A stretch of DNA of 64,000 nt from Haemonchus contortus (taxonomy: Eukaryota > Nematoda > Chromadorea > Rhabditida > Trichostrongylidae), in assembly GCA_000469685.2 (NCBI GenBank), contig LS997564.1:29557959-29621958 (forward strand). Reading direction: 5' to 3'. A model generated the notes under the pieces. It was given only the letters and a program-made list of their open reading frames with translations. It had not been told where the DNA came from and did no database searches. This document shows, one piece after another, positions 47,446-57,966 of this stretch (positions are counted from its first letter, which is position 1; each line of letters begins with the position of its first letter). Position numbers and translations under genes: made by a program.

Positions 47446-47736
47446 ATGCTCTTAACTCTCATACATATGCTCGTGATCTGGCTGCTGCTGCTGCTGCTGT
47501 TGCTGCGTGTAAAATGTGTCTGGGAGAGTGCTAGTAGGTCCTTTGCAAAGTTTGACATCTCAATGACTACTACTGCATTGCGTACGTTTGTGGTGTGTAA
47601 TAAAACGCACTCCAGACGCGCCATAGGTCGCCGCTTCGTTCCGACGCATTTAGCCGCAGCCAGCTTTTCTCTGCTCTTCGCTCTTAGCCGGCGAGTAGAC
47701 GGAGACCGACGTTTTCAAAGAGCCATGTGCTCAATG
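47446..47736 (+). CDS. Possible first exon with a leucine-rich signal sequence
   Basis: ATG at 47446 opens 97 codons that end exactly at a good donor, ATG/gtaagg (phase 0). The first 20 or so residues are very hydrophobic (MLLTLIHMLVIWLLL, then more leucines) because a CTG repeat encodes leucine, so the exon would begin with a signal peptide or anchor. The rest is basic and mixed. Alternatively, translation could start at ATG 47725 (context AGCCATGTGC), just four codons before the donor, with the CpG-rich sequence before it as 5' UTR. Confidence 0.28.
47479..47506. repeat. CTG trinucleotide repeat
   Basis: CTGG, then CTGCTGCTGCTGCTGCTG, then TTGCTGCG. It lies inside the leucine-rich open frame. 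Confidence 0.8.
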
Positions 47737-50236
47737 GTAAGGTCATTTTTTGTGAACATTACTACGTTGTTTTCTCTGGATCTCGCTGTCATTTCGCTAT
47801 GAGTACGTCATTGCTGAAAGTACTAACTGAAATTATCTCCCATAGTATCGGGCTTTTTCAGCCTTTTTTTTCTAGAATTTCACGGATTTCGTACATATTC
47901 TTCGATTCTAACAGAGATTGAGATTAAGGAAGAAATTAGAGCTCTTGATTGAGGATTGGGTTTCCCATCAGTGGAATCAACCAGCCTGATTTGCTTTGTA
48001 GTATTATTACCCTTGAGGAGCAATAAACAGGGACTAAAGTCGTTACAGATTTCCACAACCAACTTCAAATGACCTCTTTAGCATCTGCCGGCTTATGAGA
48101 CGTCAAGAGTAACGCTGAGTGCATGGCGCATCCCAACTTGAGTCTTAAAGGTCAAGGGGTCTTTTATTATAGGTTAACCTAAATTAGTTGTATATCCATC
48201 ACTTATACCACCTTATTAGCTTGATCTTGCGATGGTTCACCTGGACCATTCAGCCTACAAGGACAAACTCTTTCACCTTCATGGGACCGCTTGTTTGAAG
48301 TTTTCTTTAAACTCCAGCCGGATCTTCGATCTTTCAAACTCTCTCGGATCTAGTAACTGTATTAGTTGTTCTGAAATATGTGAGAATGTGGCCTTACACA
48401 GTGTTGAACGTCAGTTTGTCGAGGTCATTTTGCACTCAAAATACCTTTCAACCCATGTTGTCCGTGTTTTTTGTGCCTCCCAGAAGAACCGACGAGTTGT
48501 TTCGCGCGTGTTTTCTCGTCACTTTTGAATTTTTGCGCGTGTTCCAGACGTTTTTTTTTGGTTGCTTCCTCTGCTGGCGCAATGAGAAATGAATGCGCTG
48601 GCTATGTAGGTTGTTCGTCTGCAGTCAAAAAACAAACTGTCTGATGTCTGGCTCAATTGCAGCGGCTTTTTTCTGTACTCTCGCAGGGCTAACTGGCGAC
48701 TAAGATTGAGCTTCTGAGCATCAGCACATAAATATCAGACCAGCCAGTGTCTGCTTTTGAATGTCCATCAAAACCTTCTGTAGTTGCCATATGTAGCCAG
48801 CAAAAGTATTGCGCAAGTAATGTATAGGCTTAATAGTTTTTAGGCAGGCTGTAGTTGCCATACTGTCTTCCTCACTCTGGAGTGAAGAGCATTTCCTGCA
48901 ATATCACTCATCAGGTTTCTTCTTTTTCACATATCCTTCATGCTCTGTTCTTGAAGTTTCTTATGATTCCCAACAGTTGGGGTCTTGCTTCACATCGTTT
49001 GAGTTCATGTATTCTTTCGAAGTTTTTATACTACTGTTTAAAAAAGGGAGTTTGATGCCAACCTTGAAGCTTCTCATACAATAGAGTAAGGCTCCTTCTT
49101 TGTTCTTTGAAATCTTCCTCCGTCATCCCGTCTGGTGAATGCTAAAGAAAACTGATGGGGCGGCTTGGATTTGGTCTGTATTTTCTTAGTCATTGGAAGA
49201 CTCGCCTTCTCCGTGTCATTCCCTGGTCATACTCGGGATCACATTAAGAGGGAGTTCAGATTTCTGTTAGCTATTTCCGCTACTTAACTATTCAAGCACT
49301 CTTATTTCGACCAACTAGTAACTCTTGCCATTAATAATATTGGCATTGATGAGTAAGACCCGCTTTAAGGCTCTTCGATCTCCTCTGATCTGAATTTATT
49401 CGATCATTTCCAACACCCTATGTATCCCTCATCTCATTGAGCCCCGTCCTCTAAGCAGACGGTTTTTGACGTATGGACCTAATGACCACAATTATTTACT
49501 ATATATCGAAGCCTATGAGTTTCCTGATTTGACATCCCTTCCCTTGTATTAGTGATAGGAGCTGTGTTCCTCTTCAAGCCATGCCCCTTCTCCTTTCCTT
49601 GCTAGCATCATTTGATTCGTTCCATCATAATCGCCAATTGCACATTCACTACTGCATAAGAACTGTGTAGGAATACCAAGAGTATCGTTTATCACGACAT
49701 TTATATGTGCATAATTATACGTTTACCATTTTGAAAAGCTTTCAGTATTCCAGTGATTGCTAACAACAAGCTTCGCTATGTATTGCACAGTGAGTTGCCA
49801 CGTAGTGGTCTTGCAAGGAAACCTTTTGCGGAATATCTGTGGGTAACTTGTAAAGATGCAAACAATGAGTTCAAAACTGGGTGTGGTTGTTTTTGAGACC
49901 CTGAACATGCCAAAAAATAAGTGAAGAAGCTGTGATGCCCAAGTCTGATTCCTGTAAATATAGGCATTTTTCGTTCAAAAAAAGGTTTTTAGAAGGTGGT
50001 CCAGTTGGCAAACGGGACCAACTATAGCTGATAATTCGATCAACTTGACTAACTTCTCGGCTTTATCACTTTCTTCGGAGCCCAGAATGACAAAAGCCAT
50101 TCTGTGAACAACCGGTCACAGAGCTGTTAGTGCCAAGATCGTCTTTTTCGACCCTCATTATGCTGCACTACGGCATAAATCTGTTTCAAAGGAAGCATTT
50201 TCAGAAAAGTATGATTTATTGCCTCTACTACTCCAT
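47737..50236. other. No supported gene
   Basis: T-rich, intron-like sequence. The 98-codon plus-strand frame at 48232-48528 overlaps a 70-codon frame in another phase, and neither has a good start. Confidence 0.4.
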
Positions 50237-50503
50237 TGGGCCGAGGTGGTGCAGTGACAAGTGGCGCACTATCGCGCACGCATGGTCACGAGTTCAAGTC
50301 CCGGGTCGATATTCTCCCAGCCTTCCATTCCGCTGGGGTCGGATAATTGGTAGCAGCTCGTCTGGGAGGATACAATCACCTAAATGTACATCGTCTACTT
50401 CGTCACCGCAATCGCATTGTATAGGACACATACGCATTGAAAATGCCGTCACGACTGTGAGGGGAAGTCGAGTGCGGGGGCGCATCTCAGGAAAAGGATT
50501 GAA
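50237..50503 (+). mobile_element. SINE-like repeat, well preserved full-length copy
   Basis: The head is TGGGCCGAGGTGGTGCAGTG, followed by CAAGTGGCGCACTATCGC, GAGTTCAAGTCCCGGGTCG (B-box region), GGTCGGATAATTGGTAGCAG and CGTCTGGGAGGATACAA. Next come ATTGTATAGGACACATACGC and a tail of GGGGAAGTCGAGTGCGGGGG. Every landmark of the 2.9-3.1 kb copy is present in order. The 140-codon frame that crosses it is a by-product. Confidence 0.75.
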
Positions 50504-53046
50504 CGAAAAACTCGTCTTTTATAAACTTTACTATTGCTATCCTTACCAGTAATACTTACTTATAATGCCTCAAAGAGAAAGCACTCGGTATTTTCTTCTA
50601 TTTTACAGATGTCATCAGTTTTTCAGAGTGTTATTTCCATACACGAAAAATGTTGAATGAAAGGTTATGAGGGCTTGACGTCTTCTTTCTTCCTTGTACC
50701 TAAGATGGTTCGGGAAGCAATGAACTTCTTTTCGAAGTTTTGCTCATACTTTCCCATATCAGCCGTTTCCTCCCAACCAGAATATTCCTCTGAAACTGAC
50801 GATTCAGTTGGTTTTATCTATAAATTTGACCATATCGTTCAGTAAATTAACAAAGGGACTGTCTTGATTTTAGACCTTTCGCTGGTTTAACTCATTGCAG
50901 TAGCGCAGAGGGACCCGCTTCATTTTGCTGTGCTCTTTGTTTCAAACAGGTTGCTCCCAGTAGGTAAATAAAGTAGTCTTCCTCCAAAATGAAGAAAATC
51001 AGGGTTTTCAATGTAAAATAGATCCATTAGGTGGACTACAGGAATTGTTATTGTTGACCCCCTATACTTGGAATATCTTTGATGTATCATCTGTGAGAAT
51101 GTGAGATATATGTTATGATCGGGTGGCGTCCTTGTACGCGCATAGCACCGTACCTCTTGCCTGGTGGTACATAAATATATCTCCTTAATCAGTACAGACG
51201 GTATCGACCAGATGGCTGTCAATAACCATTTCAGCTGCTACCAGTCCACAAGAGTACCATAGGGCAGAACGGGTATAACTGACGGTTATTAGTACCATAA
51301 CCACTATAAGCGAGTTTTTCGACGTATTTTGTTTGTTTACAATCCTCGCTTTCTACCATTTACACTAATATTTGTTTATTTTTTGTCCTCCACGTTACTT
51401 TCATTATTTCATCGGCTATAGTTTTCGCCTGTATAGTTTCCCGACAAAAACGTTCCTAATTCAATGACAAAGAAGTGAACTGTTTGTTAATTTTGGTAAC
51501 AACTGGATAACAAAAAAAAAAGTAAAAAAAAAATAGTTTCAATATTTTCGAAGTTTACATCAATTTTGAAACTCTGTTCGAACTATTTCTTTTACTCCGT
51601 TTGTTTTGGAACTGATAACAGAGCTTTTAGAATTCTACCGGTACTAGTTTATCATGAAAAAAAAATCCTAGTGGGAATGAATTATCACAGTGATGTGGAT
51701 TACTCACGTGGTATTTTCACCACTTTTTTCCAACTGAACAACTTTTATCAATAATAGGGCTGCATCAAGCGCATAGAAGAGACACATAGATAAAGTTGTT
51801 ATGCAGTGGGCCTATTTTTTATTTTTTTGTTTTTTTTTAATAAGTAAACCCTAGATACTTGAGAGATAAATTTAAGTTTTTATGATTGAATGAAATTCTG
51901 AGCTGACAACTCCGGTCTCGTTCGGGTCCAGCTTCAAAATGTAGACAGAAAGTGAAGGAGGGCATACTTCTACATTCTGAATGTCTAGCGTCATCAACAA
52001 TAGAAAGGTCCTTCAAACTTCCATTTCCCACATTTCTCTTCCTATAGCCTTAACTCCGATCAGTCACGAAGAAAAGCATTATTTCTGCTTTGTTCGATGA
52101 CCTTCTCTTCCTTCTTGGCGAGTCAGCTAACACCCATAGTTCATCTCGCTATCCAAATCCTGGTGTCTGGAATACGCTCGAAAGTCGTACGGATAGCTTC
52201 CTCGAATTTTAATTTCTCTTTGTTTCTAAATGACGTATTTATCTCGGACGACCTTTTCTTTGACGATTTTGGTCTGACTCCAAACATGATCCTTCCTTTG
52301 CTTTTTTCGTTATAAATTCATTCCCTTCATTATCATTCTTTCCTTATTTGCTTTTTGACTCCTGAAACTCATCAACGTACTTTCGAGTAGTATTCAAATC
52401 CGGGGGGGGGGGGTCATGTCTACTAGGTACTGAGTGGAAGAGGGGGAAATGGGACGGGGAGGGGTCATGGAAGTCCTTTGGAATCATTTATCAGAGAATT
52501 GATTTCGATTATTGTCATTCGTATTTTTGGGAAGTAATCCTCATAAGCAAAAGTGAAGTTTGCTTCCCTCAAGCTGTTAGTAGTCCGAAGTGATCTACCA
52601 TAGGTAGTTCTAAGAGGCGTTAAACAAAGTGGACTGATGAAAATCCCGTTCAAGGGCAGACCGATCTTCACTAGTCCCACTTCGGGAGATAACGGTAGTC
52701 AGCACCCTAAAGGCCCCATTAATAATATTACCGTTGCCAACTATTTTGTTAACCCATAAACATGCTGTGTGGCTCAGAAAACCCTACACAGTAGTGCGCT
52801 ACAACTTCTAGCCGCTTTCCATACTTGCTTGATTGTATTTCCAAAATAGCGGTTCAGTCCCCAACGAGTTTAGTTTCATTTCTTTTGAAGGAATTTCCGA
52901 CAGGACCCGCTTCCACACAAAACTCATGTGACTTTACAGTAAACGTCATGTTTTCCAGCTTGCCTGTTGGTTTTCTCGATGTTAAAACACATCTTCATCA
53001 CGCGCTACACGACCTCTAAACCCACTGCCTACAACCCACCTACTGC
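50504..53046. other. No supported gene; G12 tract
   Basis: Includes a run of 12 G at 52402-52413 and A-rich simple sequence at 51511-51533. Open frames are short and overlapping. Confidence 0.4.
52402..52413. repeat. Poly-G tract, 12 bases
   Basis: An uninterrupted run of 12 G on the plus strand. Confidence 0.9.
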
Positions 53047-53301
53047 CTATGGACCATGCGCGGAGGTCTCGTTATCGTATCCCCAGCGCTGACTGATGAT
53101 TTGAAACGTTTCAAAATCGTTCCGGCTATTATTTCGAATCGCGAGAATGATCTTTCGTGGGGGGCCCCGAGAATCATCGTCACCACCGTCATCTTCGCCG
53201 CCTAGTCTGCCCCCAACTGGTGAAGTCGTTCTGCAACACACGTCGTCCGCCGTCCGCGACGGCAATGTCGACGACGGTGGAGGCGGTGTGTTTCTCTTTA
53301 C
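53047..53301 (-). CDS. GC-rich segment open on both strands, minus reading favoured
   Basis: The minus-strand frame contains an acidic glycine-rich stretch (GGRLGGEDDGGDDDSRGPPR), then RKIILAIRNNSRNDFETFQI, and ends RWGYDNETSAHGP before TAG. There is no ATG, so this would be a terminal exon. The plus strand is open over the same bases with a Ser/Pro-rich reading. GC-rich sequence commonly opens several frames, so confidence is low. Confidence 0.18.
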   Translation of the reverse strand, partial: VKRNTPPPPSSTLPSRTADDVCCRTTSPVGGRLGGEDDGGDDDSRGPPRKIILAIRNNSRNDFETFQIISQRWGYDNETSAHGP

Positions 53302-54514
53302 AAGGTCATCCGATATGCGTGTGTGTGTTGTACTATACCTATCGTTGCGTACCCGTTTAAACTTTTGTCACTGAACGAAACCAGACCGCCAGTTTAACCA
53401 GCTAGTTAGATAGGTATCAAAAGTGCTTACACACAACACACTTCATCGACTGTCGTCGTCTTTCAGCGATTCAGTCATTTAATGACATTGGCTTAAAACT
53501 TTGCCTATTGCATCAAAATTGCTGTTCATTTTTACTTTCACCGTATTCCTATGCTTATTGGATGAGGCCTTTCTCTGGACGAATCCCATTTTTGACGGAG
53601 AAGTTCTATCTTCCATCATTTTGCTCCTTCTTCTGAGTATCTCATCAGTTCGGACATAGCTTATCAATGACACCTTGAAATGGTAGTTAACGTATGTCAC
53701 GAGTTGACCTTCATATGTTGTTGTTTACTTTACTCTGCTTCGGAAAAATGTAGATGGACGTTAAGCACCGGCTGATGATTGAACTGATGTACCTATATAT
53801 TGCATATCCCACACGGGACCTGAACCCACACTGATCGCTCCTCCGGACCGTTCAGGAAGTCCTTCGCTAGGGGTCCGTGAGAGTTAGCACTTTTACATGG
53901 AAAGAAAAATCACTAACAGGAACCTTAACCCTTGCCATTTGATAACAAGGCCCAATTGTGTATGATAGTCGGATGCATGGCGTATTCAAAAGAGGTTCAT
54001 CATGAGGCGCGCTTTACCTTCAATCTTGGTATATGACAGAGTATTTGGTTCTTTAAAACGTCCGTCCACCGCCACCCAAGCTGCGGTAACTTCTCCTTGG
54101 CTGTCAGACATTTCTTTTTTCTCCTTAATCTCTGTTGATGAATGATTCCTTATAAGGTACCGCTCGAAGTTCTGTTACTCGCTCTTTTGTTGTGTTGAAG
54201 TTTACGTATTCAAATGTGATGAAATACAGTTTTCATTGTGTGATTCTCGCTGGAATATCGAGAAGCGGTCATTTTTTGAAAGAAAAATGGACCTGATTAA
54301 ACAGCTTTTTTCTAATCAGCGCAGAATCTCACTCTTTTTCTATGTTTGACCGTCTAGAGAAACTGAACCAATCAAAGGCTTTGTGGATTTCTTTAATTTT
54401 TCATTTGCATAGAGCACATTCCTTGTTGCAATCAAACCGGCTATACTTTTTAGCGTCATAGGAGTTGATGGAGATGTCGAGAGACGTCCTCCCCTTTGTA
54501 GATGGGTGGGAAAA
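53302..54514. other. No supported gene
   Basis: A tRNA-like B-box fragment on the minus strand near 53820 (GGGTTCAGGTCCCGTG) may be a SINE remnant. Otherwise intron-like. Confidence 0.35.
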
Positions 54515-54598
54515 TACGGTAGGGTAGTTGAGATGACTTTACCATAAATGACGATGTTTCTTCTCAAACGCAGTAACAGGTACCGTTACCCTACTGTA
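54515..54598. mobile_element. Small TIR element (MITE-like), 84 bp
   Basis: The left end is TACGGTAGGGTA and the right end is TACCCTACTGTA, giving terminal inverted repeats that match at 11 of 12 positions. Both begin with TA, which fits a Tc1/mariner-type TA insertion. There is no coding capacity. At 84 bp it would be unusually short, and I see only this one copy. Confidence 0.35.
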
Positions 54599-54828
54599 TC
54601 TGAGCCCCTACGTTATGATTCCAAATGATTGTTGTCAGGATAACTAGTGGGGATAGGAGTTTTCTCAGGTGATAAGTCGATCCCACGTATGTAGGATTGA
54701 GAACCTACAATGAAGTATTCTTTGATTCTTTTGCATATTGGGTAGATGGCGTATCCCATATGTTATGTAAATGAACATTGACTGACATTATACCGTGCCG
54801 TTTCATAATCTGATCATCCATGGGTTAC

Positions 54829-55000
54829 CGGTTCTGAGAACGACGAAAATCCAAATGCTTAATAGACTACCCATAGACGTTATCGCTGCCCTCCCTAGGC
54901 TGTCGAAGATCAGCCCGCGTATATACGACCAGGACAACTGGTCGAGGGCGAGTTTCAGCGCTGCTGGTTTGCGCACTCGGCGCCGCTTAACGGTGTGCAT
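54829..55000 (-). CDS. Possible first coding exon of a membrane protein
   Basis: On the minus strand, ATG at 55000 (context GACAATGCAC) opens 57 codons to an ACCG/gtaacc donor (phase 1). If unspliced, the frame ends at 54803. The N-terminus is very basic (MHTVKRRRVRKPAALKLALD), and a hydrophobic segment (ITSMGSLLSIWIFVVL) follows, a pattern typical of a signal anchor. The plus strand is also open here (86 codons). The surrounding sequence is CpG-richer than average, as expected near a promoter. Confidence 0.27.
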
Positions 55001-56195
55001 TGTCTTTCTCGAGAGTTGCAAGACGTCTACGAAGAGCCTATTACTACGGTTTTAAGCGGACTCGTGCGGTCCGAAAAAGCTGTCATTCGATGAGTGACTG
55101 AGGGAGAATGGGAGAGTATGGTGTGTGTATATCTCTCAACTCTCAACTGTTTGCATTGGACGGACGGGTCGTGACCACTGATGACGGCGGCGGCGACCAC
55201 AACGGCGATTTGGATTGACTTTTATGAAACTCTCTGACTTCCACTTAATTCCAAGTACTTCACTGATAGCTTGAAATTGGGGTGCTATTTCAATTCTTAT
55301 CACCTATGTGGGGAATATACTTGGGAGGAATATCTACCACGAGGCATCCAACGCCTAGTAGCTGCACAAATGAATGTGATATTACCTTATCAATGCTGGA
55401 GCGATCACCTCATCAAAGCGAGAGGGATTTCTTCGTACTATTTTTGTGGAGATTGATTTTATGGACAGTGCAGATGGAACGGGGCACCCCCTACCTTTGC
55501 GCCAGTGCGACCAAGTTTCGTAGAACAGATCTTTGATTTTACCCATGTGGAATTGATAAATCGGATAATTGATAAATCCAGGCGAGCACCCTGAGCGTAG
55601 TGGAGCAGCTACAAAGGGAAAGGAAGGGATGAGACTATCAGAGACTATTTCTAACTTGATTACTTTTAGATCAGCTGCCTCGCAATATTAGGATTTTGGT
55701 TTGAATCTTTGATCATGGGCATGGGAGTGAGTACGGAATTTAGATGGACTGAACGTTGGGCTGAGAAACTAATCCTTTCTCTTGGAATACTTTGTAATGT
55801 TTTTTGGTAATCCAGTTTAGTCATTCGACCAGATCTCTTTTCCATTTCCCTTAGATCAACCCCACTCGACGAACTTTTTCTCACTTCGGCGTCTGTCCTC
55901 TCCCAGTTCTACAAAAGATCTCGAATCATATCGCGAGGTCACGCCCCTGTTTCCAATTCGAGTTAGGTAGCTACAATATGCTTCACAGAGCTTTTATTTC
56001 CTTTTGTGGATTTAATAAATCAATTCAATTTCACTTTTCACCACTCGTATCTTTCCCTTGCATCATATCCTGGTGGTCTTTTTCCTCGAAATCCTGTCAA
56101 TTCATCCATTTTCAAAAAATTGAGCCTAGTTTAAAAGAAGTAAATAGTTCAATAGTAAACAAAATAAATTAGAATAAAAAAATCAAATTAGATGT
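55001..56195. other. No supported gene; short CpG-rich patch
   Basis: GATGACGGCGGCGGCGACCA at 55180-55199 contains an ATG that opens only 18 codons, possibly an upstream ORF. AATTGATAAATC is repeated at 55552 and 55568. The rest is T-rich. Confidence 0.35.
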
Positions 56196-56251
56196 TTACT
56201 CTTGACAGCGCCATGGAAACCACTTCAATCCCACTTCGGGGTATTCAAGTG
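56196..56251 (-). CDS. Possible terminal exon of the 56.7 kb gene
   Basis: After a CTCATAG acceptor, the minus strand is open for 17 codons plus TAA in the phase required by the exon at 56666-56795. The joined peptide would end LEYPEVGLKWFPWRCQE. A competing choice exists: a GTGTCCAG acceptor upstream also opens in the right phase (VEERWTSCLNATAY, then stop). One of the two, or neither, is used. Confidence 0.18.
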
Positions 56252-56665
56252 CTATGAGGAGTATCAAGCTATACATATGTCCAAAGTTGAGCTCTTTCTC
56301 TACGATGGGCTCCAATCTAGTGGATGGTAAATGTATGGCCCTGGATTTTTGGACTCAGAAAATTAGGCCTTCAAATGCTATTTATCCTTTCTGCTTATTC
56401 ATTCTGGGTCAGTAAGCTGTCGCATTGAGACAAGAGGTCCATCGTTCTTCAACTGGACACCCATATGGGAAGGAGTTCCTCATTCAGTGACCTAATGTTA
56501 TGTTGGTTTTGTCACTAGAGATTTTGAAATTTCGCTTCTAATATAGACCTCGGGACCCATCAGGTCCTTGGAGAACACTATATGTACGGATGAAAGAAGC
56601 GAACAGGGTCTGATGAAGAGGATTTTTCATGCGCTTCACCTTCATTTTATATTTTATATACTTAC

Positions 56666-56795
56666 CTGACGACTGAAGAACCCTTCTGGAACTTTTTCCG
56701 AGCTTTAGCCTTCCAAGTGGGGTAACTTCGTACTCGGTTGTCGTCATATATCGGTCCCAGAGAGACGGATAGAGTTTCGTGCGCTTACATCTTAG
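56666..56795 (-). CDS. Well-defined exon-like segment, unknown product
   Basis: On the minus strand a frame open from a CCTTAG site runs for 43 codons to CAG/gtaagtat, a consensus 5' splice donor (phase 1). The peptide is strikingly protein-like: TKLYPSLWDRYMTTTEYEV, then TPLGRLKLGKSSRRVLQSS. The internal ATG at 56747 could be the start codon, giving 27 codons. No family is recognised. The donor quality and composition make this one of the more credible exons in the window. Confidence 0.4.
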
Positions 56796-56825
56796 CTAAG
56801 GTTACATGTTGGGTTTGCATTACGA

Positions 56826-56966
56826 GTGTGCCGCAATGGCCGTCGTCTCACATCCAGTGACGACGTCGTCGTCGTCGCACGGTCCCATTCCCGAGAGCTC
56901 AAACTGAGTAAACTTTGCGACTGCAGCTGCTGCTCCTCTAGGTGCTCTCAATGCTCTTTGTCAGTG
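56826..56966. promoter_or_regulatory. CpG-rich patch upstream of the 56.7 kb exon
   Basis: Contains CGACGTCGTCGTCGTCGCAC and is open in several frames. On the plus strand, CCGCAATGGCC at 56831 gives a near-ideal start for a 23-codon frame (MAVVSHPVTTSSSSHGPIP, ending at 56907). On the minus strand a 46-codon frame reads KFTQFELSGMGPCDDDDVV. It could be a promoter, 5' UTR or short first exon, and the direction is not settled. Confidence 0.22.
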
Positions 56967-57275
56967 GTTTCTAGTCGTATTCATTCTCAGCCGCTTAGAC
57001 ATGCGCCCTACAATTTGCAGGGGCATAAATGTGAAGCAATCTTTAGCGATTGAACAAACATTCTTCATTAACTCACGACCGGCCCAACTATTATCTGAGT
57101 GACCACTCTGCTGAGTATACGTAAGTTTATCAAGCGCAGAAGGGGTCAGCGGTTTCTATGTTTCCTCTTTTTTCTAGTTTACTCCGGGTTTCCATCTCAT
57201 TTTGAAGTCTTTTCCCTATCTCCACTGGTTCGCTCAGCTTGGTTGACGCTCCTGATTTGGTAACGGCACATGTCC

Positions 57276-57356
57276 TTATAAAATTCCCGAATTCCTGCCT
57301 AAAGGTTCGTCTTCGGGGGAGCAGGTGACGTTGTGTTGGAGACGCCGAGTAAATGC
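57276..57356 (-). CDS. Possible terminal exon (3 of 3) of a minus-strand gene model
   Basis: A strong acceptor (CTTCATTTCAG) opens this segment on the minus strand. In phase 0, as needed after the 57.7-58.0 kb exon, it reads AFTRRLQHNVTCSPEDEPLG and ends at TAA after 26 codons. In another phase the same acceptor opens a longer frame of 74 codons to 57130 (for example RRTFRQEFGNFIRTC, then a charged tail), which looks like the cytoplasmic tail of a membrane receptor. I cannot decide between the two readings. Confidence 0.25.
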   Translation of the reverse strand, partial: AFTRRLQHNVTCSPEDEPLGRNSGIL

Positions 57357-57677
57357 CTGAAATGAAGTCCACGCTTTCTAGAACCGGATACCTCCTGCAT
57401 CCGCCAGAATTGAGTTACTTTGAGTTGCAGTCAGTTGGTTTACCCAAGCAAGGGGCCCCTAGAAAATCATGCGTGCTCTCAATGTAAGTTTAACCCCCTT
57501 CAGAGTGTAGGATGAACCGCTCTATCCAAATAGTCATTGCTCTCAAAGCTGGACACGATTCCCGCACGAAAAGTTTACCGACTGACTTACTGACGGAAGT
57601 GGAAGAATCGAGTCCTAATCTGTAGTGGCTCACTTGGAAGTGCCCCAGGTGCCCTATGGTTAAACGCCGCCTCATAC

Positions 57678-57966
57678 CTGAGAATTGGTAATAGGAGAAG
57701 ATGAGGCCCTGATCTCCTGTAGTTTGTTATTTGAATAAAGAGTGTAAAAGGTATGGGGTGGAGAAGGTGGTGGGGGAAACAAGCAAAATATATTGTCTGG
57801 CTGATTACAAGGCTCGGGTTCTTCAAGATAACTAGTGCCATCCATCTTTGCGACGCCTTCTTGAGGTACAAATGTCCAAATATGGAAACGTGTAAACGCT
57901 GGCATAACTGTTGTCCGATCACCAATAGCTAGACTCGGGCAAAGTACTCCTTCAAATGTTTTACTC
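57678..57966 (-). CDS. Possible internal exon (2 of 3) of a minus-strand gene model
   Basis: A GGTTTTCAG acceptor and a CAG/gtatga donor bound a segment open for 96 codons on the minus strand. An alternative acceptor (ACATTTCAG) lies 31 bp upstream. The first half is protein-like (FEGVLCPSLAIGDRTTVMPA, then RFHIWTFVPQEG), and the second half contains a proline-rich run (FPPPPSPPH). The entry phase fits the donor of the 59.0-59.4 kb exon. The product is not recognised. Confidence 0.28.

Noticed and set aside
50130..50552. 140-codon plus-strand open frame
   Set aside because: It lies almost entirely over the well preserved SINE copy at 50237-50503.
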